Positions 1-11,582 of a stretch of DNA of 64,000 bases are shown here, one piece after another. Position 1 is the first letter of the stretch, and each line of letters starts with the position of its first letter. Under the pieces are notes generated by a model, which saw nothing but the letters and a program-made list of their open reading frames with translations, had not been told where the DNA came from and made no database searches. The DNA is from Lotus japonicus (Eukaryota; Streptophyta; Magnoliopsida; Fabales; Fabaceae). The position numbers and the translations under genes were made by a program. Where the stretch lies: the NCBI RefSeq assembly GCF_012489685.1, contig NC_080045.1, positions 13,479,648-13,543,647 of the forward strand, read 5' to 3'.

Positions 1-472
1 GGGCATGCGCGGATGAAATCTTCGTTTGAAGCTCCGAATAGAAAAAGTCTTCATCGTTCGTTGATTTTAGGGTTTCTGAACTATCAGGGATTCAGTTTCG
101 GCAAACCTCCGAGTATCGGAATTTGACGTTCGTACATTCCAGGGTTTCGTATCGAAACGCTGGTTATGGAAAGGAATAAGAGAAAGTCTTATATTCCTCT
201 AGAAGATTTTTGGAAAATTTCCTATAGTGTTCCAAGGGTGGAACTTAGTTTTGTTTCCTAAGGTTCTTGTCCTAGGTTTAAATGCGAATATTAGTCGTGC
301 TATAACTCTTATCGACTTTGATACAATCTTTAGCTTTTCTTGAACTTTCTCCTTCACAAATTCATTCCATCCATTTACCCTTTGCTCAGGTTTTCCCTTC
401 ACGTTACATCAAATTAATCGTGAAAAGAAATTTTATTCTGTTCATTCCAAACTTAAAAACTTGGGTCTCACA
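1..472 (-). repeat. Ty3/gypsy LTR fragment (cut by window edge)
   Basis: This stretch is clearly related, in the same orientation, to the last ~460 bp of the LTRs at 31275-32780 and 39026-40532, and in reverse to the start of the LTR at 21162. It ends with the same terminus (ttgggtctcaca). The remainder lies outside the window. To its right there is no PPT-like sequence, so this end is either the outer end of a 5' LTR or one end of a solo LTR. Short ORFs inside it are not supported as genes. Confidence 0.8.
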
Positions 473-3109
473 CACTGCTCCATCAACATTAACTTTAACC
501 CAGCCTGTATCCGGCGCGATCCAATCCTTGACCCTCTGCTGAGACCTTCGCAACCTAGTGTATTTGATGGTATAATTTCAGTCATTTGTATCTATTTTAT
601 ATTTAAAATAATTTTAGTACCATCAATTTGCAAAGTTTATTGATAACTAAAATTAGAACATTTTCAAATTTTAAATTTAAGATTTTAATAGGAGTAAACT
701 TAATTAAGGCATACATTCAAGCATGACGTTTTCTGCATAATGGTTGGTGTAGTAATTATTTTATTACACATTTAATAACATGCACAATTTATTAGTACAC
801 ATTGATTAAATTGTTAAAAAAAAGTAATTTTTGTAGTCAATAATTAATTAAATCATTAAAAAGGTAATTTTTTATCAAATATTAATAATTAATTGCTTAG
901 TTGATGGATTTTTTGGATGAATTGCCGTAATTATGTTAAATTTGGGTACATGTCTTGAAAAATAAATGACATATTTAAGGCATTAAAACTAATTTGAAAT
1001 CATGAACTTTAAAAAATAAATGAACATAATTAACGCATTAAATTTGTAATCATTAATTTTAATAAATAAATGAACATAATGTTGCCATTAAGTTTAAAGT
1101 TAAAAATAAAAGCAATTAAAATTAATTAAAAATATTTAAAGAATATTAAGTTTAATGGAATAAGTAATTGAAAATTTGACTGAGTATTAATGTGTAAGAA
1201 ATTTCTCATAATTCAATTACATTTGTTGCCTTTTTAATCAAAGTTTTTATTAAAAAATAAATTGGGATCTGTTTTTTTTAATACGTGATTATTAAGAAGT
1301 AGATTATTTAAAAATTAACATATTAAAAAAAATTAAATATTTGATTTTTAAATTTTTCTACTGAATTATGTAATGTGGTATAAACTGATGACAAAATACA
1401 AAACTCTTTGAAAAATGTTTTAAGTAACAAATGAAAAGATATCATTCAGTTTTGAATGTATCAGAAATACGTTTGGTTAATAATTAATGATTTGACATAA
1501 ATAAATTCTGAATCAAAAAAAATAAAAAATAATTAAAGGATAATAATGTTGTCAATAATTTTGCTATAATTAAGTTGAAAAATTAAAAGCAATTAAAATG
1601 ATTTTAGAATAATAATGTCTTAATTAATTTTGCTAGAAATACGTTCAGAGTTAAAACCAATTAAATAATTTTAGTATAATAATGTTGTCAATAATTTTAC
1701 TATAAATAAGAAATTGAATAAAATATAATTAAATTTGATTAAATAGCAATAATATCGTATTATATTTTTATGTGAATAAGTCAATAATTAAAAGTAATTA
1801 ATATTTAATAAATGCTTTGACAAAATCAAAATTTAAAATTTGAATCTCTAAGAAATATCGTCATTAATTTTACTAAAAAAAGGAAATGAATTAAATACGA
1901 TTAAAATTGATTAAATAACAATAATATCATGTTCTATTTTTCTATAAATAAGTTGAGAATTAAAAAAAATTAATTTTTCCATAAATAAAATCAGAATTAA
2001 AAGTAATTAATGTTTAACAAATGCTTTGACAAAATTAAAATTTTAAAATTTGAATCACTTACCAATGTTGTCATTAACTTTGTTATTAATAACAAAATGA
2101 ATTGAATACAATTAAATGAGATTAAATAGCAATAATGACATGTTCTATTTTGCTATAAATTAGTCAAAAATTAAAAAGCAATGTACTGTAGACTAAAAAT
2201 ACCTGATTTATAATTTTGACTACAAATAAGGAAATAAATTGAATCACTAAAAAATGTTATCATTAATTTTGCTACAAATAAGGAAATAAATTGAATAAAA
2301 TTAAAATGGATTAAATAGTAATAATCTCGCGTTCTATTTTGCTATAGATTAGTCAACAATTAAAAAGCAATATACTGTAGACTAAAAATACCTGATTTAT
2401 AATTTTGACTAAAATTTAATGTATTAAAAAACCAATAAATAGCAAAGTTGATTTTAGGAAACAAGATTCAATATTGTTTTAGAAAAAGTTGATTAGCGTG
2501 ATCCAAACATGAGATTTATCCACATTTACATTGACTTTTCTAATCAGTATTTTTTTAAAACGTATACAATTTATAAATAGAAAGGAATAAAATAGTTAAT
2601 TAATGTTTTTATTAATTTTGCATTGAAGATGTTCTAAATTTCACGCATAAATTGACGACGAATTACAAAATTATATTATAAAATGTGTTAACTACAAATT
2701 AGTGATTTATGGTAGACAGTATATGACTTTATGTGATCTAAATGTTTTCAATTTTTCAATTTTGAACTTCTAAAATTTAAAAACTAAAAAATGAAATCAC
2801 ATAAAGTCATATTAAATGCTATTAAATTGTAATAAAGATCTAATAATGTTTACCATAAATCATAAGATTGGATTGACTTATACATTTTTTTTGCATTGAA
2901 ACACGGTTATTAATTTAGTATGAAAATTTTCTAAAAGAGAACATTTCATATTAAAAAATTAATATACACACTTTTAGTTTGACATTGTAACACGGTTATT
3001 ATAATAGGACAATTTTTTTAAATGTTGAAATTTCTTATCAAAATAACTCTTTATAAATTAATACTAATTTTAAAATTGTTAAAAATGTCATCAGCTAATC
3101 AGATAACTC
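473..3109. other. AT-rich intergenic spacer with degenerate repeats
   Basis: No gene is visible here. The sequence is very AT-rich. Between about 1690 and 2420 a diverged unit recurs roughly every 170-210 bp: a motif of the form ataat-n-tc-n-tgttctatttt appears near 1749, 1921, 2133 and 2321, followed by blocks rich in aattaaaa. The last two copies share the stretch ctgtagactaaaaatacctg. Confidence 0.6.
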
Positions 3110-3262
3110 GGAATTAGTTGTGTGTATTGGAGTCAAAATCCTGGCATAAGTGAGTTGACCCATGGGTCAAGAGCTATTTTGACAATAATAGTGGTGGGAG
3201 AGAGAATGCGACACCAATTTAAGACATACTCCTAAACATTTATGACATTGCATGTGTTGTGG

Positions 3263-3270
3263 CTATAAAT
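3263..3270 (+). promoter_or_regulatory. Putative TATA box of left NAC gene
   Basis: The sequence ctataaat lies 66 bp before the ATG at 3336, a normal spacing for a plant core promoter. The same box is preserved in the inverted copy at 47855-47862. Confidence 0.55.
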
Positions 3271-3335
3271 TGATATCCTGACCACATAAGTTTCAACATT
3301 GATTCGTCCAAAGAGTTTATACAAGCCCCTTTGAG

Positions 3336-4972
3336 ATGGAAGACCTAAGCATGACTTATGAGGATAATGATGGGGTTGTTAGGTTTCTACCTGGATATAA
3401 GTTTGATCCCACTGGTGAGATTCTTGTGGATTTATACCTGAAAATGAGGGTCTTTTCTCAAACTCTTCCAATTGAAATCATTCCAGATTTTGATGTGTTT
3501 CAGACTGAGCCTTGGAGTCTACCAGGAGGAGGTTGGTGAATTTTTTTAAAACAAAAATCTCTTATTTGCACGGTTCCATGAGCACTTTATTGTGTGTGTT
3601 TAGATCAAACTTTTTCACAATTGATTTTGATAAAATTGATTGTAGTAAAAGTTATTTGAAATCTAAGTGATTTATGTTTGATAAATGTATGAAAATATGA
3701 TTTTGTTGGGAAATGCGAAATTCAGTTGTAAGATCTTTCAATTAATTTTGTTCAATGCATAAGCTACTCTCTCTAGCTTCTACCTGAGTTAATTATGGGC
3801 ATGAGATCCATTATCCAAAATAACTCTCAAACATCAATATCTTCATCAAGAATTGATTTTAACCAACTAGAACTGATTCTAAGGTTTTCCCAACGAAGAA
3901 ACCAAACACACTCTTAATATTTTATGGCTCTTGTGTTAACCTAGAGTAGGAGAATAGTGGTATCATGTTACAAAAATGAAACAAATTATCCATGTCCTAT
4001 GAATGTAATGTGGTTTTTAAAAGTGAGAATTGAACCAAGGTAATATTTTGAATTTTTTTATTCTCAGATGGAAAGATTTTCAATGAGCGCAAGTGCTTCT
4101 TCCACAATACTATGAGTTGTGATGACCTTGAAAACCTTGACATGAGAGTTGCTGGGAGCGGCATGTGGAAAGTTATGGAAAAAGGGAAAGACGCTCCTAT
4201 CCCTTCAAACAATGAGGTGATTGGGAAGAGGAACACCCTTAACTATTGGGAAGTGCAAGGAGACTGTGCTAGGAGGACAAGATGGATAATGCATGAGTTT
4301 CGCCTTGCGTCAATTACTAACCCATCCAAGGTAATTAAAGAAAATAAATGTGACTTACTAATTGTCAAGGTCTCACATTGACTAGAGGCATGATCAAATA
4401 ATTTCTTACATAGGATAGAGAAATCATCACCCACAAGCTAGCTCTTTGGGTAAAGTTTGGCCTTACTCGGTTTAAAATACCGACTTTTTTCATTATGAAT
4501 TTAGAGTAAGAAAAATTCTACGAACACACTTTTGAGCGTTTTGTCAAACATACTCCATAAGATTAGTTTATTTCTTCAAAAGCCAACATAGTTTTTAAAA
4601 AGTGAGACAAATGTGTTGACTTTTTAAAAAGTAAACCAATCACGTAAAATGTGTTTGAGAGGTGTTTATAAAAACAATCCGGTAATGTATTCTGAATTAT
4701 CATGAAAATGGTTTGTTGGTTAGGTAGGATCATTATCGAATTTTTTTAATATTTTTTATTCATTATGAGTATTTGATTATTGAACTTTGTTACTCAAAAT
4801 GCAGAAAGCAAATTGGGCTGCGTACCGCATCTTTCAGATTAAGGATGCAAAGAATGTAAAGAATACAAAGAATAGAAAAATAGTGTATAATGGGGAAAGC
4901 ATTGATAATGGAAGTGTTGAAGTCTTTGATTTCAGTGCTGAGAATGGAAGTTTCTCAAGCCCTCCCAAATGA
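3336..4972 (+). CDS. NAC-domain transcription factor-like gene, left copy
   Basis: Three exons fit GT-AG rules: 3336-3531, 4068-4330 and 4805-4972 (196+263+168 nt, 208 aa plus TGA). NAC proteins are plant-specific DNA-binding transcription factors acting in the nucleus. Exon 1 carries subdomain A (LPGYKFDPTGEILVDLYLK) and the IIPDFDVFQTEPWSLPG segment of subdomain B. Exon 2 carries a degenerate C/D region (GKRNTLNYW, TRWIMHEFRL). Exon 3 holds NWAAYRIFQIKD and a short acidic, serine-rich tail. At 208 aa it is shorter than a typical NAC protein (often 250-400 aa), with little room for an activation domain. In subdomain A the usually conserved T-D-E is T-G-E, and K-R is K-M, unlike the right copy. 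Expression is not known from sequence; a MITE lies 170 bp after the stop. The family call is firm; function is uncertain. Confidence 0.82.
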
Positions 4973-5142
4973 CTCATTCCTTGAGCTAGGGCAGTGAATC
5001 TCCCTAAAAAAACTTGTCCTACCCTCTTTATCGGTTCCATTTTCTCATAATTGACTAATAAGTGATTGTTTAGTATAATGAATGTCATGTCATGGCAGAT
5101 AATGATAAAGTTTTGAAACCCTACAATTCATATTTTTAAAAA

Positions 5143-5774
5143 GGCTAAAGAACATTTTTAGCCCCTGATGTTTCAAGTTTGTACAAATTCTGCCCCTACT
5201 CTATTTTGTCGATGTTTCTACCCCTCATGCTTTCAAACAGTGCACCGTCTACCCCTCCGTCAGTCAGGCTTTCTTATGAGAGGTTCCTGAGTGGATTGGA
5301 GAGATGAAGAAGAGTATATGAAGTTGATGATGATCAAGGAAATGATATAAATTAAATTTGCTTGATGTATATATCAATTATGTATGTAACTGAACTGGTT
5401 AAATGCATGTTTTGCTACATACAAGTCTTGAGTTTGAATCTCCCATGCCCCTTTTTCCAATTTCACTTGTAATTTTCACGTGACAGGTCAAAAAAATATT
5501 AAAATAAAAAGCCAAATCAACTCATTCCGTTAGTTTTTTAACGTATGACTGACGGAGGGGTAGACGGTGCACTGTTTGAAAACATGAGGGGTAGTGGCCG
5601 TGCCTAAGGGCATATCGGTTGAAGTAGATTCTTCTTTTTGATCAATAAAAACCCCTTCCCATACTATACAAGCTTTTTCCAAAGCATACGGCTTTCTGAA
5701 ACATCGACCAAAATAGAGTAAGGGTAGAATTTGCACAAACTTGAAACATCAGGGGTCAAAAGTGCTTTTTAGCC
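5143..5774. mobile_element. Mutator-type MITE with long TIRs
   Basis: The termini are inverted (ggctaaag... / ...ttttagcc). The TIR homology extends over more than 120 bp on each side, including gtttcaagtttgtacaaatt and a segment around gacggaggggtagacggtgc. A perfect 9-bp target duplication, ttttaaaaa, flanks it (5134-5142 and 5775-5783). The inverted copy of this locus at about 45965 shows the corresponding site without the element. It encodes no transposase. The right TIR is interrupted by about 105 bp (5594-5698) that the left TIR lacks. Confidence 0.9.
5387..5442 (+). promoter_or_regulatory. tRNA-like A/B box pair inside the MITE
   Basis: taactgaactgg (5387-5398) matches the Pol III box A consensus TRGYNNARNNGG at 11 of 12 positions. 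agtttgaatctc (5431-5442) loosely resembles box B, about 44 bp downstream. This may be a relic of a tRNA-derived SINE captured by the MITE, or chance. Confidence 0.3.
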
Positions 5775-5884
5775 TTTTAAAAATTTTCCATTTTTGATTT
5801 TTTTTATATAATATTCTCTATGAAATATAAATAAATTCGCGCAATGCACGTGATCAATCATTTTTTATTTTTTATATAATATTG

Positions 5885-6362
5885 CATCTTAACCTCATTG
5901 ATGTGTTGTGCCTTGAAGTGGACTGCATAAGGATCAATCATATTTTCAGAGAGTCAAACTCTCTTGCTGATTATCTGGCCAAAACTGGCTGCAATTTAGA
6001 CAAGCTCATGTCTGGGCTTTGCTGCCATCTTAATTTGTTGATGTAGTTCACCCTCCCTCACTTTTGCTGGCTAGCCTTTATGGGTATGTCCTTGCGTGGG
6101 ATTGCAGATCCTTGTGGCTGCTGCTGTTACACCTGGATGGTCCTCTACTGTTTCCCTTCCTGCTGCTCTTGTGTTTTCCCCTCTAGTTGTTGTCTCTGTT
6201 ATCTAGTTGGTTTTGTTTTATTTCTTGTTAGGTCTCCCTTGCTGTTTCGTATTGCTGTTTTTGTTTCTGTTATCTTGTTTTTGTATTGCCTATCTCTGAG
6301 TAGGATGTTCTCAGACCTGTTTCTCTATTATATTTTATCTTACATTTTCGAAGAAAAAAAAA
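5885..6362 (+). mobile_element. 5'-truncated LINE (RNase H end, 3' UTR, poly-A)
   Basis: The open frame 5909-6046 reads like the C-terminal end of a plant LINE RNase H domain (FRESNSLADYLAKTGC), the same motif as in the LINE at 17997-18335 (YRETNSLADYLANIGC). A pyrimidine-rich 3' UTR and an A-run at about 6354-6362 follow. The left boundary is approximate and no clear target duplication was found. A 107-codon frame at 6080-6403 falls in the 3' UTR and is not a gene. Confidence 0.7.
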
Positions 6363-7021
6363 TCCAACATCTCCCAAAGACCAAAGAAATCCATATGATT
6401 TAATATAAACAAACTAAGACCAACATCTCCAAAACAAACATAAATAGACAGTAGAATGTTAAACTCCTAACTAACTTAAGTCTTAATAGTATTTTGATAT
6501 CCAACCATTTTAGGTGTTCAAATTTGAAATGAAATTCAGATTTCAATGAATTGGTTTGATGTTTAATTGGTTCCATATGTTATTACGATCCTCTACACGG
6601 TTGTGGAGGCGGAGGGATAGACATCAGTCGTAGATGCATATTATAGTTGCTATCGGATCAAAGGTTCGACGGATTTTTCACTATTTTATTTAGAAATATT
6701 TATTCATTTCATTTTGACGTTTGCTGAGGCGGAGATGGTGGATGTTCGTGGTCGCAGATGAACCTAGGTATAGGGTAAGAGAAAATGGATTTTGGGATGA
6801 TTTTAGGGTTTTAAGCTGATATTAGAGTTTTGAATTAATTTTAGACAGTTAAGGGAGAGATGAGGAATTTGAAATTCTTTAATTTTTGGGGTCATTTCAA
6901 TTCCATTGAATCTAGTAAGTTAAAATACTTAGTTAAATTTCCTTGAATTTATAATTCCGCATAAAAATATATCCAAACAAGATATTTCACAGGAAAGCAT
7001 TTTAAATACCCTCTAAATTAC
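6363..7021. other. Unassigned spacer
   Basis: No gene or recognisable mobile element was identified. The sequence is AT-rich, with two short GC-richer stretches near 6600 and 6725 that each contain a variant of gaggcggag. Confidence 0.4.
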
Positions 7022-7369
7022 AGCAAAGCTTTTGAAGCTCTGAAGAAAGCTGCTCAAGAAGCAAAGAGAAAAAAAGAAGAGAAAGAAGAAGCTGCAAAGG
7101 CAGAAGCTGAACGCCTAGAAGCCTTAAAAGCAGAAGTTGCTAAACTGAAGGCTCCAGTTGATGAGTTAGAAGCACAGGCTGGAACTTCTACGATTGAATT
7201 GGTTTCAACTTCTGCTCCACTACCCTCTGACTTGGAAGCAACCTTGGCAACCATTCAGGCAGAACAACAAGAATTCAGACAACACATGACTGAACAGAAC
7301 AAGGTCAACTCAGAACTCAAGGATATGCTTGCTCAGATTCTTGCCAAGCTTTCTGGGCCCCAGCCTTAG
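7022..7369 (+). pseudogene. Sirevirus env-like ORF, C-terminal fragment
   Basis: An open frame of 115 codons ends at TAG 7367-7369, with no start because the 5' part is gone. It is a highly charged predicted coiled coil (K/E/A-rich in the first 50 residues, e.g. EEAAKAEAERLEALKAEVAK), followed by a T/S/P linker and a second short helix (LATIQAEQQEFRQHMTEQNK). The position just before the polypurine region matches the C-terminus of the long env-like ORF in the complete element, which also ends in a coiled coil at 20862. Function in the family is unknown; a role in entry is only suggested by the historical name. Confidence 0.65.
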
Positions 7370-7550
7370 TCCTTTAGTATTTCTGATTTCTTTGTATTTC
7401 TGTAGTTTTTAAAACCTTATTGTTTGTTTCTGCAGTTTTCTTTGCACTTGTTTCATTTATATATAAAAGTTTTGTTTCTCTTTTGTTTCTTTACTTCATT
7501 ACTTTAGTTCCCTCTTTTCTGAAACTTATGTTTTATGTTCATATACCTTA

Positions 7551-8074
7551 AAAAGGGGGAGTACTAGTCTACTTCTTATCTTGTGTTTTAACTAAGTTTT
7601 TCACACTTCAAATCTTTTTGATTATGAAGAAAAGAGGGAGTACTAGTAATTATTTTGATAAGATAAGGAAAAATTATTTTGGAGAATTAAGTGATCAAAT
7701 TGTGTAACATCTATAGACTTTCTTTGAAGCATTGCACGGCTTACATTCACTTCTTCTAGAAGTGTTTATCATTTGCTTTTAAGCTCTGATTAGCTGTGAT
7801 ACACTAGTTACACTACTTATGCTCTGATATACTTGTGTCAATTATTGCTCTGATCACATATTTTATATATAGCTCATAATCTAGACTCTTCTAATGTTTT
7901 CATTAAGGCTTAGATTCAGGGGGAGCTTAGCTCATAATCAAGTTCAAGTCTTAGATTCAGAAGGAGCTGAACAAGCTAGACATATCAGGATAAGCTATTT
8001 ATAAACCTTAAACTCTGATTGTTTTAGTTTTTGTTCATCAAAATACATTTTGTCATCATCAAAAAGGGGGAGAT
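7551..8074 (+). promoter_or_regulatory. Repeated Sirevirus polypurine tracts and PPT
   Basis: Purine tracts of the type aaaaagggggagtac occur at 7551-7565, near 7629 (aaaagagggagtac), near 7918 (cagggggagc), and as the true PPT at 8061-8074 immediately before the LTR. Multiplied PPT-like motifs upstream of the 3' LTR are a known trait of Sireviruses; the last one primes plus-strand synthesis. Confidence 0.7.
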
Positions 8075-8796
8075 TGTAAGACCAAGTTTTGGTTATGTTG
8101 TACATCTCTAGGTTTTGATGATAACAAGTATATATTTGTGGATGAACAATTTTGGTATTCTAACCTTTTTCTTTTAAGTGTTTGACAAACAGGTTCTGAT
8201 TCTGATTTGAAGATGAATTCATCAGAAGTCAAAGACCAAACATTGACCAATAATCCGCTTCTGCACTCACTACGTTCTAATGAACGGTAGAATTTTCCTT
8301 CAAAAGTTCTGAAGAGGAAGCTCTGATGACGGGTTCTGAAGATCAAGCGCTGAAGACTCTGAAGACCAGAAGTTTTGAGTGAAAGGTCAAAGACTCTGAA
8401 GACTTGAAGATTCTGAAGACCCAAAGAAAATTGGTTCTGAAGACCAAGTGCTTCTACTCTGAAGAACATAAGTTCGGAATGAACGGTCCAAATGCTGAAG
8501 ACTTGAAGCTCTGAAGATCCAAGCTACCTTGTGACTCTGATCAGAAGCTTCACAAGTTCAATTGAGAAGCGCCTCTAAAGATCAGAAGTCAAAAGCAAAA
8601 GGCATGGATCACTATCAAAATTACAAGAGCAGTGTACTATTCTGACCGCCTACCTAACGACGATCAACCACAACAAGTTCTGAAAATTCCATAATTGCCC
8701 TCGAACTGATAGAATCTTTCAACAGAAATATCACGTGAAGCTTGGAGTATATAAAGGCTGAAGAAAGGAAGAAATAGATAAGAGAAAGAAACCGAG
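8075..8796 (+). repeat. Sirevirus 3' LTR, first part
   Basis: It begins tgtaagaccaag directly after the PPT and contains a dense series of tctgaag / agaagttctg motifs (8200-8580). A TATA box (tatataaa, about 8748-8755) lies just before the gypsy insertion. The LTR continues at 16940-17031 after the inserted element. Confidence 0.8.
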
Positions 8797-11249
8797 TGTA
8801 AGACCCGGATAATTTATGCGATTAATTAACTAGTTATTTATTAGTTAAATAGCGATAAGCGCTATTAAGTTTAAGTTGATGTATCTATTGTGCCTTCTGT
8901 GTTTATGTAAAAAAAATTATTGTATAATTAAGTATCATTATTTTCTTACTTGAATTGAAGTAAAAGAAAATTTAAAGTTTAGTTAAAAGAAAAAAAAATG
9001 AAAGGAAGAAAGTCACGAAAGTGACTTATATGGAAAAAAAAAAAAAGATAAAGAAGAAAGTAACGAATTGAAGAAAATGTTTATGTGATTTGTATATGTG
9101 TATATATAACGTGTTAATACCTTGTTTTTTGATCACTTAAACTTGCTCAAAGTGATCTTAAATTCTATCATAGAGTTCCTAATCATTTTTAGGATAATGT
9201 TTCATCTTCCTAATATTTTTTTTTTTTTAGCTCTATGAGTTAAATCCTACACTACCAAAATCATCTCATACCACAAATATATTATATAACTTCAGCTTTT
9301 TCACTTCCCTAGCGTGGCAGAGAACCACGTCCACTAAGTGTCCTAGAGGATGACTCTTCAATTCAAATGGTGAATCATCTACCTATTCAAGCATGACACA
9401 TGAATCAAATTGCTGAATCATTTTCCATTCTCTTGACAACACATACTCTACTATCTATCACCATTTGACACCTCCAACTCTAGCTTTCATGATCCACACA
9501 GCTCAATTTCTGTTTCCCTCACATGCATTCCCGTTTCAGATTTCTTCACCATGAAGTACCATTATTTTTCTATTTTTTTGAAGCCTATAAAAGGCCAGAG
9601 ATGTAGTGAGTTTCGATGGCAATTCATCATCTATGCAACACACGCACTAGGCTGTACTCTCACACAATATTCAATAGAATTAGCTTTTGAGTAAATGCTA
9701 CTTGAGTGAATTAGATTTTGGTGAAGATTCTTGAGTTTTTATCTTGAGTGTGACGAGATTCTTGAGTTTTGGAGCGGAAGCTAGGATCTTGAAGTTTAGT
9801 ATTTTCTACAACGATTAATTTTTGAGATCTAAAAGATCACGAGGTTCACAACTTCCATGCCCAACTTCTACTCACGAAGGTAAGGGTAACTCAGTTTTAG
9901 CGCGTCTTTGAGTCTTGTCAGCTTTTATCGCACTGCCTGCGTTTGAGATGAAGATGTTTATATTGATTGACATTGGATTATGATTATTATGCTTGCAATG
10001 TTGTATGCTTGCTTATGTTGACTGTTTCTGAGGCTTGTGCCAAATGTTTTCTGAAGGCTTCGGCCGAGTAAACTTATTGAGACGTGTGTCTCCGTTTTCT
10101 GAGAGGCTTTGGCTGTTTACTGGTTTCTGTCATTACTGCTTTCTAGTGGATATGACATGGTTGTTGTTGAAACTTGACTTGGTTATTGAATTTGGGAGTT
10201 GTGGATTCATTTTGGCATATAGGGCTGAAACTTAAGTGGCAGTGTAGTGGTTTTCTTTCCACATGACTGTCCCGTCTTTCATGGGCATTATTAAGTGGCA
10301 GTGGAGTGGATATTTTCACAGGACTGTCCCGTCTTTCATGGGCGTTATTAAGTGGCATTCAGGGGGGTCCGTTCTCCGTCTGTCCCGTCTTTCATGGGCG
10401 ATATTTGGTGATAGTTCAGGGGAGTCTGTTTCCCGCTCTGTCCAGTCTTGTGAGACACTATTGATCGATCCATTTTGGTAGCAGCATATAGTTGCATTAT
10501 AGGGGACTAACACCTGACCCTATGTTGTTGGATTTTAGTTATTGGTTTATTGTTATCTGATTTGATGTTATATTGTCGAGGTTGTTGATATCTGATTTGA
10601 TGGGATATTGTTTATATATATTTTGATTATATGTTGTTGATTATGTTTATGTCTGATTTAATTTCATGTTGCTAATTTCTATTGATATTTATCTTGGATT
10701 ATATTGTTAGCTTATCTATTTGTGGTATGAATTAAGTTATTAGTTTATCTATCATGACATGCAATTAATTCTGATTAGCATGCTTTCTCTTTTATATGTG
10801 GTAGTTGTATGGAGTTAACCCTTTCTAGTTGCTGTTTGGGCGCTTAACGCTATTAGGCGATGAAGAGCCTTCTGGCGATGCTTAGCCATGCTGAGATGGA
10901 GGAAGGATAGTAACCGGCGGAGCAAGGATGGAAGAAGCTGTATAGTTTCCTCTTAGTGGTTTATGCTTTGAGTCTTCTTCCTTATCTGAAAACTCTGTTA
11001 CTAAAACCCTGTTTTCGCCACTGTTTAAGTGTGCGTACTTATTTTGGAAACTTGCTTATGATATTGTAAGACATTATTATTATATGTCGGGAACGGGTTG
11101 TTTAACTAAGACTATGTTATGTATTAAACTGTGTTTAGTTGTTTTGAAAAGAAAAAAAAAATATCGTGTTTTCTTAGGATTATGAAATAGTCCTTAGACT
11201 TTGTTAGGTTACTAATGTGACTCCTCAGTTGAGAAACCGGGGTGTTACA
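8797..11249 (+). repeat. Tekay-like 5' LTR
   Basis: The LTR runs tgtaagacccgg ... ggggtgttaca. It has a TATA box in cctataaaaggcc (about 9590-9602). Its overall plan parallels the 4.4-kb LTR at 21162-25586 (shared segments such as gaggcttcgg/cagccga and ggagttaaccct/ggagttgaccct). It carries a short tandem repeat at 10265-10460. Confidence 0.88.
10265..10460 (+). repeat. Tandem repeat (~57 bp, about 4 units) in the LTR
   Basis: The core tgtcccgtctttcatgggc starts at 10268, 10325 and 10381, and a degenerate copy (tgtccagtctt) near 10439, giving periods of 57, 56 and about 58. Between cores the words ttaagtggca and gtccg recur. No ORF is supported here. Confidence 0.85.
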
Positions 11250-11253
11250 ATTG

Positions 11254-11265
11254 TGGTATCAGAGC
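11254..11265 (+). promoter_or_regulatory. Primer binding site (initiator tRNA-Met)
   Basis: tggtatcagagc lies 4 nt after the LTR end and is complementary to the 3' end of plant initiator methionine tRNA, the usual gypsy primer. Confidence 0.9.
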
Positions 11266-11582
11266 TTTGGTCTAGATAACCAGAGCTTTTGGGTAGAGTT
11301 TCTGCTTAAGATGTTTGAACTCCGAGACCGATTGATGGGGTGTCAATCGGAGGAAGAGTGTGCTTAATTACTGCTTATATAAACTATTCTTGAAGGTTGT
11401 TCGTAGGTGAATAACCTTATGCTAGTTATTGCTAATTATACATTTGATATAAGTATATACATAGTTAGTTATTATAGAACTTTGTGTTGTTCTGACCTGA
11501 GTATCTGTTGTGGTCTTTGACTGTTCATGAAAACAGGAACAGGAGGTTTCCACAACTGAACGAGACTCAAGGTTCAGACAAC

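Larger units (their letters stand above)
3110..5852. repeat. Inverted duplication, left arm (NAC gene segment)
   Basis: The segment is the reverse complement of 45880-48015. Homology runs from about 150 bp upstream of the TATA box, through the whole NAC gene, to a common end at gcaatgcacgtg. The left arm is longer because a 632-bp MITE sits at 5143-5774. Outside the two ends the sequences are unrelated. The arms lie tail to tail about 40 kb apart, and the space between is almost entirely transposable elements. Confidence 0.9.

Noticed and set aside
5882..6046. Host RNase H gene
   Set aside because: The fragment matches LINE RNase H C-termini and is followed by a LINE-type 3' UTR and A-run.
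6080..6403. 107-codon Cys-rich frame
   Set aside because: It lies in the 3' UTR of a truncated LINE, pyrimidine-rich, and runs into the poly-A tail.
8059..8469. 136-codon minus frame
   Set aside because: It is the reverse of the repeated tctgaag motifs in the Sirevirus LTR; the repeat makes long frames by chance.
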